DNA of 7,184 nt from the NCBI GenBank assembly GCA_002427615.1, contig DIFH01000140.1, forward strand, positions 1 to 7,184. Reading direction: 5' to 3'. The stretch is from Paludibacter sp. UBA5753 (GTDB lineage: Bacteria > Bacteroidota > Bacteroidia > Bacteroidales > Paludibacteraceae). This document shows positions 1 to 6,185 of the stretch, piece after piece. Within the stretch, counting starts at the first letter, position 1, and the number at the start of each line of letters is the position of its first letter. The notes under the pieces were generated by a model. It did no database searches. It was not told the DNA's origin and saw nothing but the letters and a program-made list of their open reading frames with translations. A program made the translations under genes and the position numbers.

Positions 1-170
1 GCACGCTGCACAATGTAGGCGGTGCCGTTGAACTTGGTGGACTGCCGTCTGTTCCATAACCCATGAAGTGAAACCATTTCTCCGTTGCTTGCACGCACCT
101 TTAACGATTTGGGGACGACGGTATAACTGCACCGCAGACCGGTGAAGCCTGCATTCTTGGAGAAAGAACG
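1..170 (-). pseudogene. dapL: Internal fragment of a second dapL copy (LL-diaminopimelate aminotransferase)
   Basis: Read on the minus strand this is an internal piece of DapL. It starts at the arginine just before the PLP-lysine motif SFSKNAGFTG and continues through the WNRRQSTKFNG motif, leaving the window after about 56 codons. It aligns without gaps to 6517-6686 with 8 mismatches in 170 bases (95% identity). By my reading 7 of the 8 fall at third codon positions and are silent; the eighth changes a glycine to serine after VRA. The N-terminal side ends sharply at 170: beyond it the DapL similarity stops and an in-frame TAA lies about 33 bases further upstream. Any C-terminal part would lie left of the window. 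It cannot be a working enzyme as it stands, because the substrate-binding N-terminal half is gone. The silent pattern means the sequence diverged while still under selection, so it is more likely a homologous gene from a related lineage than a fresh duplicate. An assembly chimera cannot be excluded. Confidence 0.85.
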
Positions 171-185
171 CTGCCATCCGCTTCT

Positions 186-389
186 TTGATTCGTCAGTTA
201 ACCCATCGCCGAGCTTTCAGGGGTACTTTCCACCGCCACATTTTTGAAATAGGGAAAGGTATACAGAATCTCGTTATTTCCGACAAAACAGAAGATGACC
301 AGAGAAAAAAACGAAGAGTTGAAATTAAACTCTTAACGAAAGCCGAAATGACTTCTACTCTGGAAATGTATGTAAATTTCGTATTGTAG
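186..389 (+). pseudogene. Possible C-terminal remnant of an OmpA-like peptidoglycan-binding domain protein
   Basis: A 67-codon plus-strand frame that ends at TAG 387-389 contains a QLTHRRA segment, then EIGKGIQN, then SDKTEDDQRKKRRVEIKLL. This order resembles the end of OmpA-like domains, where an SxRRA helix is followed by a GxG turn and a TEEGRxxNRRVEI strand whose arginine contacts peptidoglycan. The spacing between RRA and the glycine turn is several residues shorter than usual, and lysine replaces the usual asparagine before RRVEI, so the copy looks damaged or divergent. There is no convincing start codon (only a TTG at 186) and the left side runs straight into the dapL fragment. I read it as the tail of an outer-membrane or periplasmic OmpA-family gene truncated at the 170/171 junction. 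The minus strand also has an open frame here, so the call rests on motif resemblance alone and is tentative. Confidence 0.4.
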
Positions 390-495
390 GAACTGACTAT
401 ACAGGACTTCACTATGATAGAAGTAGGTTATCAAAAAAAGTGATTGCGGGTTTGGAATTGAATTGTGAATGTTGAAATTTGGAATCAGGGTTGAA
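390..495. other. AT-rich intergenic strip downstream of the exporter operon
   Basis: About 100 bases separate the stop of the ABC transporter gene (496) from the end of the OmpA-like remnant. Between roughly 449 and 495 the plus strand repeats short words built on TTGAA, TGGAAT and GAATT, a low-complexity pattern. A seven-base A run at 434-440 gives a T run in the direction of the operon transcript, but I see no GC-rich stem just before it, so I do not call a terminator. No gene is evident. In particular there is no small reading frame with a double-glycine leader. Confidence 0.5.
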
Positions 496-2652
496 TTAGC
501 TGTAAAAAGGTGGTAATTGCTTATTCCACATTTCAAAATATCTAGTACCTAGTTGATAAAGTGATAAATGCGTTCCTTCTTCAACCAGGTTCCCGTTTTC
601 GAGTATCACAATTTTATCTGCATTAACTGTAGTACTTAAACGATGGGCAATCATGATGATCGTTTTGTTTTGTTTTTTCAAATTTAAAATCGCATCCTTA
701 ACATATTGTTCCGATTCGGAATCAAGGGAAGAAGTTGCTTCATCTAATATAAGGATTTCCGGATCGCGGTACAATGCACGGGCAATGGCTAAACGCTGTC
801 TTTCTCCGCCCGAGAGCGAAGCTCCGTTTTCTCCAAGCCAGGTATTAAAACCGGCAGGCAGTTTTTCGATAAAAGGCATTATACCCGGCATCGAACAAAT
901 TTGTACAACCCGCTGAAAATCGATACTAAATTCACCAATTGCAATATTTTCAAGGACATTGCCCGCAAAGAGATTCAATTGTTGTGGAACAGAGGCGATT
1001 AATTTCCTTATACTCTGATTATCGAAATATTCGATACTGTTTTCACCTATCAAAATCCGCCCCGATTTGAGTGGATAAAGTTTTTGCAGCAGTGCAGCGA
1101 GCGTGGTTTTTCCACTGCCGCTTTCGCCAATTATTGCCGTAAGTTGCCCTTTTTTGATGGTGAGATTGAAATCTTCAAAGACATCAACGCGCGTACCGTA
1201 AGAAAAAGAAACGCTTTCAAATACTATGTCGCCTAGATTTTTTTTTGTCAGTTCAATTTTATTTTCGTTTTCCTCGTGCTGCAAATCCATAATTTCAAAC
1301 AAGCGGTCAGCGGCTATCAGCGCATTCTGAATGGTTTTATTCATTCCGATTAAACCAGAAACAGGACTGGTCAAATAACCGATTAAGGCATAAAACGAGA
1401 GCAGCTCTCCTGCTGTTATTGCATTATCTATAACGAAGTTAGATCCAATCCACAGCACAATAATAGTAAAAATGCGAGTCACAAATTCAGAAGAATTTCC
1501 CGAAAAAAGTGAGTTTATTGCCGATTTGTAAACAGAATCGAGCAAACGGATAAAGCGGTTTTCTGTTTTGATGTTTTCAAAATCCTCAATACCAAACTGT
1601 TTGATAGTGCGCACGGAATTTATCGATTCCACAAGTTGGCTTTCAAGATCGGCGGAATGTTCCATCAGTTTGCGCTCACGTGTTTTATTTAACTTATTTG
1701 TTATCAAATAAATAATAATATACAAAGGAATAGAGATAAACAAAACCAGCGCAAGTTTCCAACTGTAGATAAACATCAGTGAGAGTGAAAAAAAAACGAT
1801 TAATATATCTACAATCAGTGAAATAACAATATCATTGATAAAAATACGGATTTTCACAGCATCGTTCACGCGGGAAATGATTTCGCCCACGCGCATCGTG
1901 TCGAAAAACCTTTGCGGAAGACGCAAAAGGTGCTTGTAATATCCTAAAACCAGCCGCGCATCAATTTTTTGACCTGTTTGAAGCATCAAAGTGCTTTTGT
2001 TTACCGAAATAAAAATTTGTACCAACAAAATTATCAACATTATTATGCTTAATAGGTTAAGTAGATTTTTATTTCTGTTTACAAGAACGAGATCGGTAAT
2101 TTTTTGAATATAAATAGAAGTGGAAAGACCCAAAACCGTATAGACGACCGCACCGAAAAGCGAAGCGAAAATCACGCTTCGATGAGGTGCGAGCAGATAC
2201 ATAAAACGCTTATATAAGGATATTTTAGAATCGGAAGCACTAAAATCGTCGCCCGGAACGAGCAGCATCAGAGCGCCCGACCATTTTTCTTTAAAGGTTT
2301 CAATTTTTTCAGTATGCATTTGTCCGTCCGCAGGATCCATATATGTAATTTTCTGCTTTTTAACGGAGTAGATAACCACATAATGCTGCAAACCGTTTTT
2401 CAAAACTACGTGTGCAATAGCCGGCAACGGAATATTCGGCAACGCATCAATGCCACCTTTTACGCCTTTTGCCGTAAAACCGATTTGCTCGGCGGCTTGC
2501 ACCATTCCAAGCATATTTGTGCCACGCTTGTCCGTTCCCGCAATCTGTCGAATACGTGCCACGGGCAACCTCAAGCGATAATATTCAGCTACCGAAGCCA
2601 AACAGGCCGCTCCACAGTCGGTTATATCGCGCGGTTTGATTTTAATACTCAT
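496..2652 (-). CDS. Peptidase-containing ABC transporter (C39 bacteriocin/RiPP-type exporter)
   Basis: A complete 718-residue protein of the usual size and order for a PCAT: an N-terminal C39 cysteine peptidase (about 1-130), an ABC exporter membrane domain with about six helices (about 155-435), and a nucleotide-binding domain (about 475-710). The peptidase has Cys13 in TDCGAACL, His90 in LQHYVVIY and Asp106 in MDPADG, so the catalytic triad is present. The position six residues before the cysteine, normally the oxyanion-hole glutamine, is Pro7. The ATPase domain has Walker A GESGSGKT (509-516), Q-loop Gln557, signature LSGGERQR (613-620), Walker B ILILDE ending at Glu638 and H-loop His670, all intact. 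The family cuts double-glycine leaders from small peptides and pumps the mature peptide across the inner membrane. The gene follows the HlyD-like gene by 48 bases on the same strand, its expected partner. No substrate gene is visible. The start fits: the family motif begins within six residues of ATG 2652. No clear Shine-Dalgarno sequence is seen. Confidence 0.95.
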   Translation of the reverse strand: MSIKIKPRDITDCGAACLASVAEYYRLRLPVARIRQIAGTDKRGTNMLGMVQAAEQIGFTAKGVKGGIDALPNIPLPAIAHVVLKNGLQHYVVIYSVKKQKITYMDPADGQMHTEKIETFKEKWSGALMLLVPGDDFSASDSKISLYKRFMYLLAPHRSVIFASLFGAVVYTVLGLSTSIYIQKITDLVLVNRNKNLLNLLSIIMLIILLVQIFISVNKSTLMLQTGQKIDARLVLGYYKHLLRLPQRFFDTMRVGEIISRVNDAVKIRIFINDIVISLIVDILIVFFSLSLMFIYSWKLALVLFISIPLYIIIYLITNKLNKTRERKLMEHSADLESQLVESINSVRTIKQFGIEDFENIKTENRFIRLLDSVYKSAINSLFSGNSSEFVTRIFTIIVLWIGSNFVIDNAITAGELLSFYALIGYLTSPVSGLIGMNKTIQNALIAADRLFEIMDLQHEENENKIELTKKNLGDIVFESVSFSYGTRVDVFEDFNLTIKKGQLTAIIGESGSGKTTLAALLQKLYPLKSGRILIGENSIEYFDNQSIRKLIASVPQQLNLFAGNVLENIAIGEFSIDFQRVVQICSMPGIMPFIEKLPAGFNTWLGENGASLSGGERQRLAIARALYRDPEILILDEATSSLDSESEQYVKDAILNLKKQNKTIIMIAHRLSTTVNADKIVILENGNLVEEGTHLSLYQLGTRYFEMWNKQLPPFYS

Positions 2653-2700
2653 AAATTTAAGAACTGAAAACCGTCAGTATCTCAGCCAAAAAGGCAGATG

Positions 2701-3846
2701 TCACAATTTCGCCATTTTCGGATTAAACCAGTCATCAACTTTATCAAAAAGCAGTTGCCAAAGGGTGCGCTCGGTGAGCGAAAAACGCGCGGTAAGTGTC
2801 ATCCCTTTTTTCAGATACCCGCGATAGCCGTTTTTCAAATGCAGATATTGGTCGTCAAGTGAGCAGCGCACGCGGAAAACGGGCTTATTGTCAACTGTGG
2901 CGATGTCTTTTGAAATCTCGCGCACGATACCGAGCGCCATCCGCCACTGGTTATAGTTAAACGCATCTATTTGGAATTTAACTTGCTGGTTTTCTCTGAT
3001 ATAGCCAATATCCGATGGAGAAACGTAACATTCCACCAGCAGATTTTCATCCGTGGAAATCTGCGCTATAACCTGCGCAGGTACAATGAAATTTCCCGCC
3101 TCAATACCGGTAAACTGAATTACCGAACCTTTTGTGGGTGCAAGCAGCGTGTATTGCGTTTTTTGTTGTGCCGACTGCGCATTTTGCGCATGCAAATCGC
3201 GGATTTCCTGTACATATTGAGTGCGTTCGGCCTGCCATCGATTGCGGAAGTTTTCATGCATGTTATCCCTCTGATTAGTTGCCTGGCTATATGCGTTTTG
3301 TGCTTGTAAGAGTTCCGATTGTGTAGCCACTTTTTTTTCGAACAACCCTTGCGTAACAGCCAGTTCGTTTTTCAAATAATCTATCTGCGTTTGCAGCTGA
3401 CCTACCGAAGATTGATATAATATCTTTTCATTAAGGTATTTAGGACTATTTAAGGCCATGAAATTTCCTGCCAGCATAGCCGAAATATCAGCAATGAAAG
3501 TTTCGTCTTCGGCGATTTTGCGGTTGTTGTTATCAATTTGAATATCAATGCTCAGAGAGTTAAGAACCACGAGCGTATCTCCTTTCGTCACCTGCTGATT
3601 TTCAACGATATTTACCCGTAGTACCTCTCCGTAAACTGCTGACTGGATCTGATTATTGTCGTTGGGCGAGCGAATAATACCTCGCGCTTGCGCACTTAAC
3701 GACACGCGCACAAAAGGCAATGCCGCCAGTGCCGTCAAGACCATCAGTAACACCACTACATAAATTACTCTGTAATGCGACTTTCGCCTTACAAAAAGCG
3801 ATTCTGTGCTGTCGTAGATGATTTCGGAAGGGAAAATTGTGGGCAT
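2701..3846 (-). CDS. HlyD-family membrane fusion (periplasmic adaptor) protein of the type I exporter
   Basis: A 381-residue protein with a short cytoplasmic N-terminus, one membrane helix at about residues 26-46, then a lipoyl-like half domain (about 66-98, with SAVYGEVLRV and VTKGDTL). A long helical hairpin rich in Gln, Asn and Ala follows (about 100-235, including LKNELAVTQGLFEKKVATQSELLQ written in two halves in the protein). The second lipoyl half follows (about 236-265, LLAPTKGSVIQ) and then a beta-barrel region (about 270-365). This is the layout of HlyD/MacA-type adaptors that link an inner-membrane ABC exporter to a TolC-like outer-membrane channel. No TolC homologue is in the window, so a channel encoded elsewhere would be needed. 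The start codon lies four bases after the CPBP stop, and the ABC transporter starts 48 bases after this stop, so the three genes should be co-transcribed. The gene appears undamaged. Confidence 0.93.
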   Translation of the reverse strand: MPTIFPSEIIYDSTESLFVRRKSHYRVIYVVVLLMVLTALAALPFVRVSLSAQARGIIRSPNDNNQIQSAVYGEVLRVNIVENQQVTKGDTLVVLNSLSIDIQIDNNNRKIAEDETFIADISAMLAGNFMALNSPKYLNEKILYQSSVGQLQTQIDYLKNELAVTQGLFEKKVATQSELLQAQNAYSQATNQRDNMHENFRNRWQAERTQYVQEIRDLHAQNAQSAQQKTQYTLLAPTKGSVIQFTGIEAGNFIVPAQVIAQISTDENLLVECYVSPSDIGYIRENQQVKFQIDAFNYNQWRMALGIVREISKDIATVDNKPVFRVRCSLDDQYLHLKNGYRGYLKKGMTLTARFSLTERTLWQLLFDKVDDWFNPKMAKL

Positions 3847-3850
3847 AAGG

Positions 3851-4567
3851 CTATATTAATGTAAAAAGAATAGAAATTAAATTGACCAAAATATGCAATG
3901 CAAGTCCGTAAACAAAATGTAATGTATTTCTTAAATATGCAATTGCAAATCCCAAAATGATTTGTGGCAATACAAAGAGCGGATAAAGATAAAATATTTG
4001 CCACTGAATCGTGTCTGCATTGAATATGTGAAGCAATCCGAAAGATAAAGTTAGAAGGTAAAAGTATGTGCGGTAATGTTTGTGGATAAAATCACTTATT
4101 TTTGCAAAAGTAATGTTGATTGTAAAATAAAGCGACAATGAAAGAATGATAAATATTATGATTTTCAAGTAATCATGAAAGAAAATAGTATTATAAGTTT
4201 TTCCTCCCAAAGAAACATACAAAATTAAAATACTTGAAACAAATAAAAAATATTTTTTCGGCACAAGCGGCAATCTGAAAATCAGCTCTTCAACTAGTGG
4301 CACAGTAGTAAAAGCACAAATCGCAATTACAGAGTTGTGCTTAATGAGCATATTTCTTGTTTCTTTCAATTGATCTAATATGGAATGAAAATGAAATATA
4401 TGAACTAGCAATAAATCCAATGCCACCATAAAAAACATTAAGCCTATTATGGCTGCATAACAGAATAAAACTGTAGATGTAAATTTTTTGACGTTTTCCC
4501 TATTTATTTGAAACTTGTTTTTTCGGTAATAAGGATACTTAAAAAATGAAATAATCTTGCTCTGCAT
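3851..4567 (-). CDS. CPBP-family intramembrane metalloprotease (CAAX/Abi type), operon leader gene
   Basis: A 238-residue, very hydrophobic protein with about six to eight membrane segments. The three family motifs are intact: EExxxR as EELIFR (93-98), FxxxH as FGLLH (176-180) and HxxxN as HILVN (225-229), which together supply the metal and catalytic residues of CPBP glutamic proteases. In Gram-positive bacteriocin loci CPBP (Abi) proteins act as self-immunity factors, and others process membrane proteins. Here the stop is only four bases from the start of the HlyD-like gene, so a link to peptide export, as immunity or as an extra processing step, is a reasonable inference. The gene looks more AT-rich than the two exporter genes. 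Its ATG sits at the very edge of a decayed IS30 transposase, and the reading frame upstream of the ATG continues open into transposase-like sequence. The N-terminus (IISFFKYPYY) looks natural for the family, so the protein is probably full length. No clear promoter or Shine-Dalgarno sequence precedes it. Confidence 0.9.
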   Translation of the reverse strand: MQSKIISFFKYPYYRKNKFQINRENVKKFTSTVLFCYAAIIGLMFFMVALDLLLVHIFHFHSILDQLKETRNMLIKHNSVIAICAFTTVPLVEELIFRLPLVPKKYFLFVSSILILYVSLGGKTYNTIFFHDYLKIIIFIILSLSLYFTINITFAKISDFIHKHYRTYFYLLTLSFGLLHIFNADTIQWQIFYLYPLFVLPQIILGFAIAYLRNTLHFVYGLALHILVNLISILFTLI

Positions 4568-5453
4568 TGTATACTGTATTTCCCTGATTTGATGATGACT
4601 AATTGTTTTAAAATCAGTTTTCCTTAGGAATATACTGTCTAATCAATTTGTTAGTATACTCATTCATTCCTCTTTGTCTGGAGGAGTAAGGATCCGCAAA
4701 ATAAAAATCGATACCCGACGCTTTAGATATAGCCTTATGTTCTGTAAATTCCTTTCCATTATCCGAGGTAATTATATGGATTTTCCCATTATAGGGCAAC
4801 AGTAACCGGATAACTTCATCTTTTAAGCCTTCTGCATTTTTACCCTTTTCGAGTTTTTCCATCAATAGAAATCCGTTTGTCCGCTCTACAATAGTTACGA
4901 TGGCTCCCTTTTGATCTTTACCGATAATTGTAAGAATCTCAAAATCTCCGAAACGGGATTTTTCTGCTACAAGATCAGGTCTGTTTTCTATGCCTATACG
5001 CTCTTTTATACGTATTCTTTTATCATTGCAAACGCGCTTCCTATGTTTTAATCTCTGACGGAGAAACGTATACAAATTGCAGCCATTCGCTTTATCCTTG
5101 CGGATATGTAGGTAAATCCCTTCAACATTAACAATATCCTTGTTGACAGACTTGTAAGGACCCACTATTTGCTCGGGAGACCATTGCTCCTTGCGTAACT
5201 TCTCCTCTATTTAAAGCATCATTTCACCAGTGAAACGACGAGTTCTTTTAAAACGCTCCTTACGTTCATCTGATAGCATTTGAGCATGTCCTCCAGCATA
5301 CCCTAGTTCCTAGTTTTATTACGTTTAAGCTCTCTGCTAACGCTCGATTTGTGTATACCGAGATCTTCAGCAATCATTGTCTGACTCCAACCGGCTTTAA
5401 GAATGCTTCTATTTTTTATCTTTGTCCCGGGTCTAATTGTTTATTCTTTTCAT
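4568..5453 (-). pseudogene. Decayed IS30-family transposase, frameshifted and 3'-truncated
   Basis: Stitching frames gives a recognisable IS30-family transposase. The N-terminal HTH reads KIEAF, then LKAGWSQTMIAEDLGIHKSS and VSRELKRN. The middle reads EKLRKEQWSPEQIVGPYKS. The catalytic core (one open frame, 5165 to 4614) has VTIVERT, ITSDNGKEF and RGMNEYTNKLIRQYIPKE. It is dead: in-frame stops lie near 5416-5418 (TAA, likely from a tyrosine codon), 5303-5305 and 5211-5213. A frame change occurs near 5395, another near 5300, and one extra A near 4617-4620 shifts the end, after which TDFKTISHHQIREIQYT continues in the new frame. The first catalytic aspartate, expected in WEIDTIIG, is leucine (FEILTIIG); the second aspartate and the glutamate remain. 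About 40 C-terminal residues and the right-hand inverted repeat are missing because the sequence passes directly into the CPBP gene. It probably inserted in, or recombined next to, the group II intron remnant on its upstream side. Confidence 0.9.
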
Positions 5454-5534
5454 ACGTAAATACGTTAATTTGTAATTATTTAATAATCATCTAATTAATA
5501 TTCAATTTTTCATACGATTAAAATTATTTATTTT

Positions 5535-5542
5535 CAAAGGTA
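5535..5542 (-). promoter_or_regulatory. Candidate Bacteroidota -7 promoter box (TACCTTTG)
   Basis: On the minus strand the octamer TACCTTTG matches the TAnnTTTG consensus of the Bacteroidota housekeeping sigma factor exactly. It lies about 80 bases upstream of the transposase start at 5453. The -33 region, expected to be TTTG-like about 20 bases further up, is weak. It may once have driven the transposase. Because the transposase is dead and no promoter is visible nearer the CPBP gene, transcription from here could also read through into the exporter operon, which is inference. Confidence 0.4.
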
Positions 5543-5605
5543 TCGTATGGAACTCGCTTTAATCATGTTCTTGTGTGAAAATGATTCTCATGCTCGTTTC
5601 ATAAC

Positions 5606-5658
5606 AACACAAAAGTAATGTTTTTGACGCAATCGTAATGTTTTTAATACTTTGTGTT
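5606..5658. repeat. Nested repeat: inverted outer arms around two direct GTAATGTTTTT copies
   Basis: The outer arms AACACAAAAGTA (5606-5617) and TACTTTGTGTT (5648-5658) are inverted copies with one base missing in the second. Between and partly overlapping them, GTAATGTTTTT occurs twice in direct orientation (5615-5625 and 5635-5645). The unit sits between the transposase promoter and the intron remnant, so it may be a terminal end of the IS30 element or the abutted ends of two elements. A protein-binding site is the alternative. Confidence 0.5.
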
Positions 5659-5680
5659 ACATTTAATAATTAAATTTACT

Positions 5681-6060
5681 TTCCTGGGCGGTCATTACCA
5701 GTGTTTTATTCACCACAATCTCAGGATCTTCGAGCTTACTTATACTCCGAATTGCCAGGCAACCTGGAAAACCACCAGGCTCCATAGTTGCAATCCCCAT
5801 ATTCCGTAATCCATCATAGCATGCCTCCCACATTTGTAGCTGTCACCGGTGATAACAGCATCACTTTTTGTCCTTCTTTCAACGAATGGATGCCGACGAC
5901 TGTAACCACTAGCTCACAAGCTTACAGACCTGCGGAGATCACTGCCCTGGCATCCTTCAGAATCCTAAACAGGAACACCCTTGCCCTTAGCTAATGGTTG
6001 GCGACTATAAACTTCCATAGTGGACTTCCACCTCTAAGTTAATCACTAAGCACGGCGCAC
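5681..6060 (-). mobile_element. Group II intron remnant: 5' ribozyme portion only, no reverse transcriptase
   Basis: On the minus strand the sequence starts with GTGCGCC at 6060, matching the GUGYG 5' end of group II introns. It continues with landmarks of domain I: GGTGGAAGTCCACTA soon after the 5' end, GGGTGTTCC (5980 to 5972) paired with GGATTCTGAAGG (about 5965 to 5954), and a TCTCCGCAGGTCTG segment downstream. Near 5700-5681 it reads TGGTAATGACCGCCCAGGAA, like the stretch that often precedes the intron-encoded protein. There the similarity ends and AT-rich IS-associated sequence begins. No reverse transcriptase, domain V or domain VI is present, so it cannot splice or move by itself. The plus-strand 68-codon frame at 5788-5994 is just the antisense of this RNA. 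I recognise the fold from typical sequence blocks; a structure model was not run. Confidence 0.75.
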
Positions 6061-6088
6061 CAAAAGAGAACAGGCAAGTCGCCTGATC
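6061..6088 (-). terminator. Stem-loop terminator of dapL
   Basis: On the minus strand GATCAGGC, loop GACTT, then GCCTGTTC form an eight-position stem with one T-T mismatch, followed by TCTTTTG. It lies about 100 bases after the dapL stop and fits an intrinsic terminator. A longer alternative pairs AGAACAG (6097 to 6091 region) with CTGTTCT. The group II intron begins at the base immediately after the T-rich tail. Confidence 0.65.
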
Positions 6089-6185
6089 TGTCTGTTCTTA
6101 CAATTCGGGGTAGGATAACTGAAGTTATGTAAAACGCTTAATCTAACTCATCAATCTCGCATTGACGGAGACGATTCCACCCTTA

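Larger units (their letters stand above)
5454..5680. other. AT-rich strip between transposase remnant and intron remnant
   Basis: These 227 bases are strongly AT-rich and carry no credible gene. They hold a promoter-like box facing the transposase (5535-5542), an 8-base inverted repeat CATACGAT/ATCGTATG (5511-5518 and 5542-5549) that overlaps it, and a nested repeat (5606-5658). The strip presumably contains the outer end of the IS30 element, and its border with the intron remnant lies somewhere near 5660-5681. I could not fix an exact terminal inverted repeat, because the opposite end of the element is missing and gives nothing to compare. Confidence 0.5.

Noticed and set aside
194..412. Minus-strand 72-codon frame and a neighbouring frame ending VAVESTPESSAMG at a TAA near 202-204
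   Set aside because: No family resemblance and no double-glycine leader. They lie antisense to the OmpA-like motif, and the second frame has no start codon.
406..424. Short hairpin ACTTC/GAAGT as an operon terminator
   Set aside because: The stem has only five AT-rich pairs, and the T run on the operon strand lies before it, not after it.
333..536. Minus-strand 67-codon frame overlapping the end of the ABC transporter gene, considered as a peptide substrate
   Set aside because: It begins inside the transporter gene in another frame, has no leader or Gly-Gly site, and much of it translates the low-complexity repeat.
2314..2667. Plus-strand 117-codon frame
   Set aside because: It is a shadow on the opposite strand of the C39 peptidase domain, with no motif of its own.
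5454..5680. CRISPR array or tRNA in the AT-rich strip
   Set aside because: There are only two direct repeat units, with a ten-base gap, and no cloverleaf or regular spacer pattern.
5788..5994. Plus-strand 68-codon frame
   Set aside because: It is antisense to the conserved group II intron domain I, which explains why it is open and why similar hypothetical proteins may exist.
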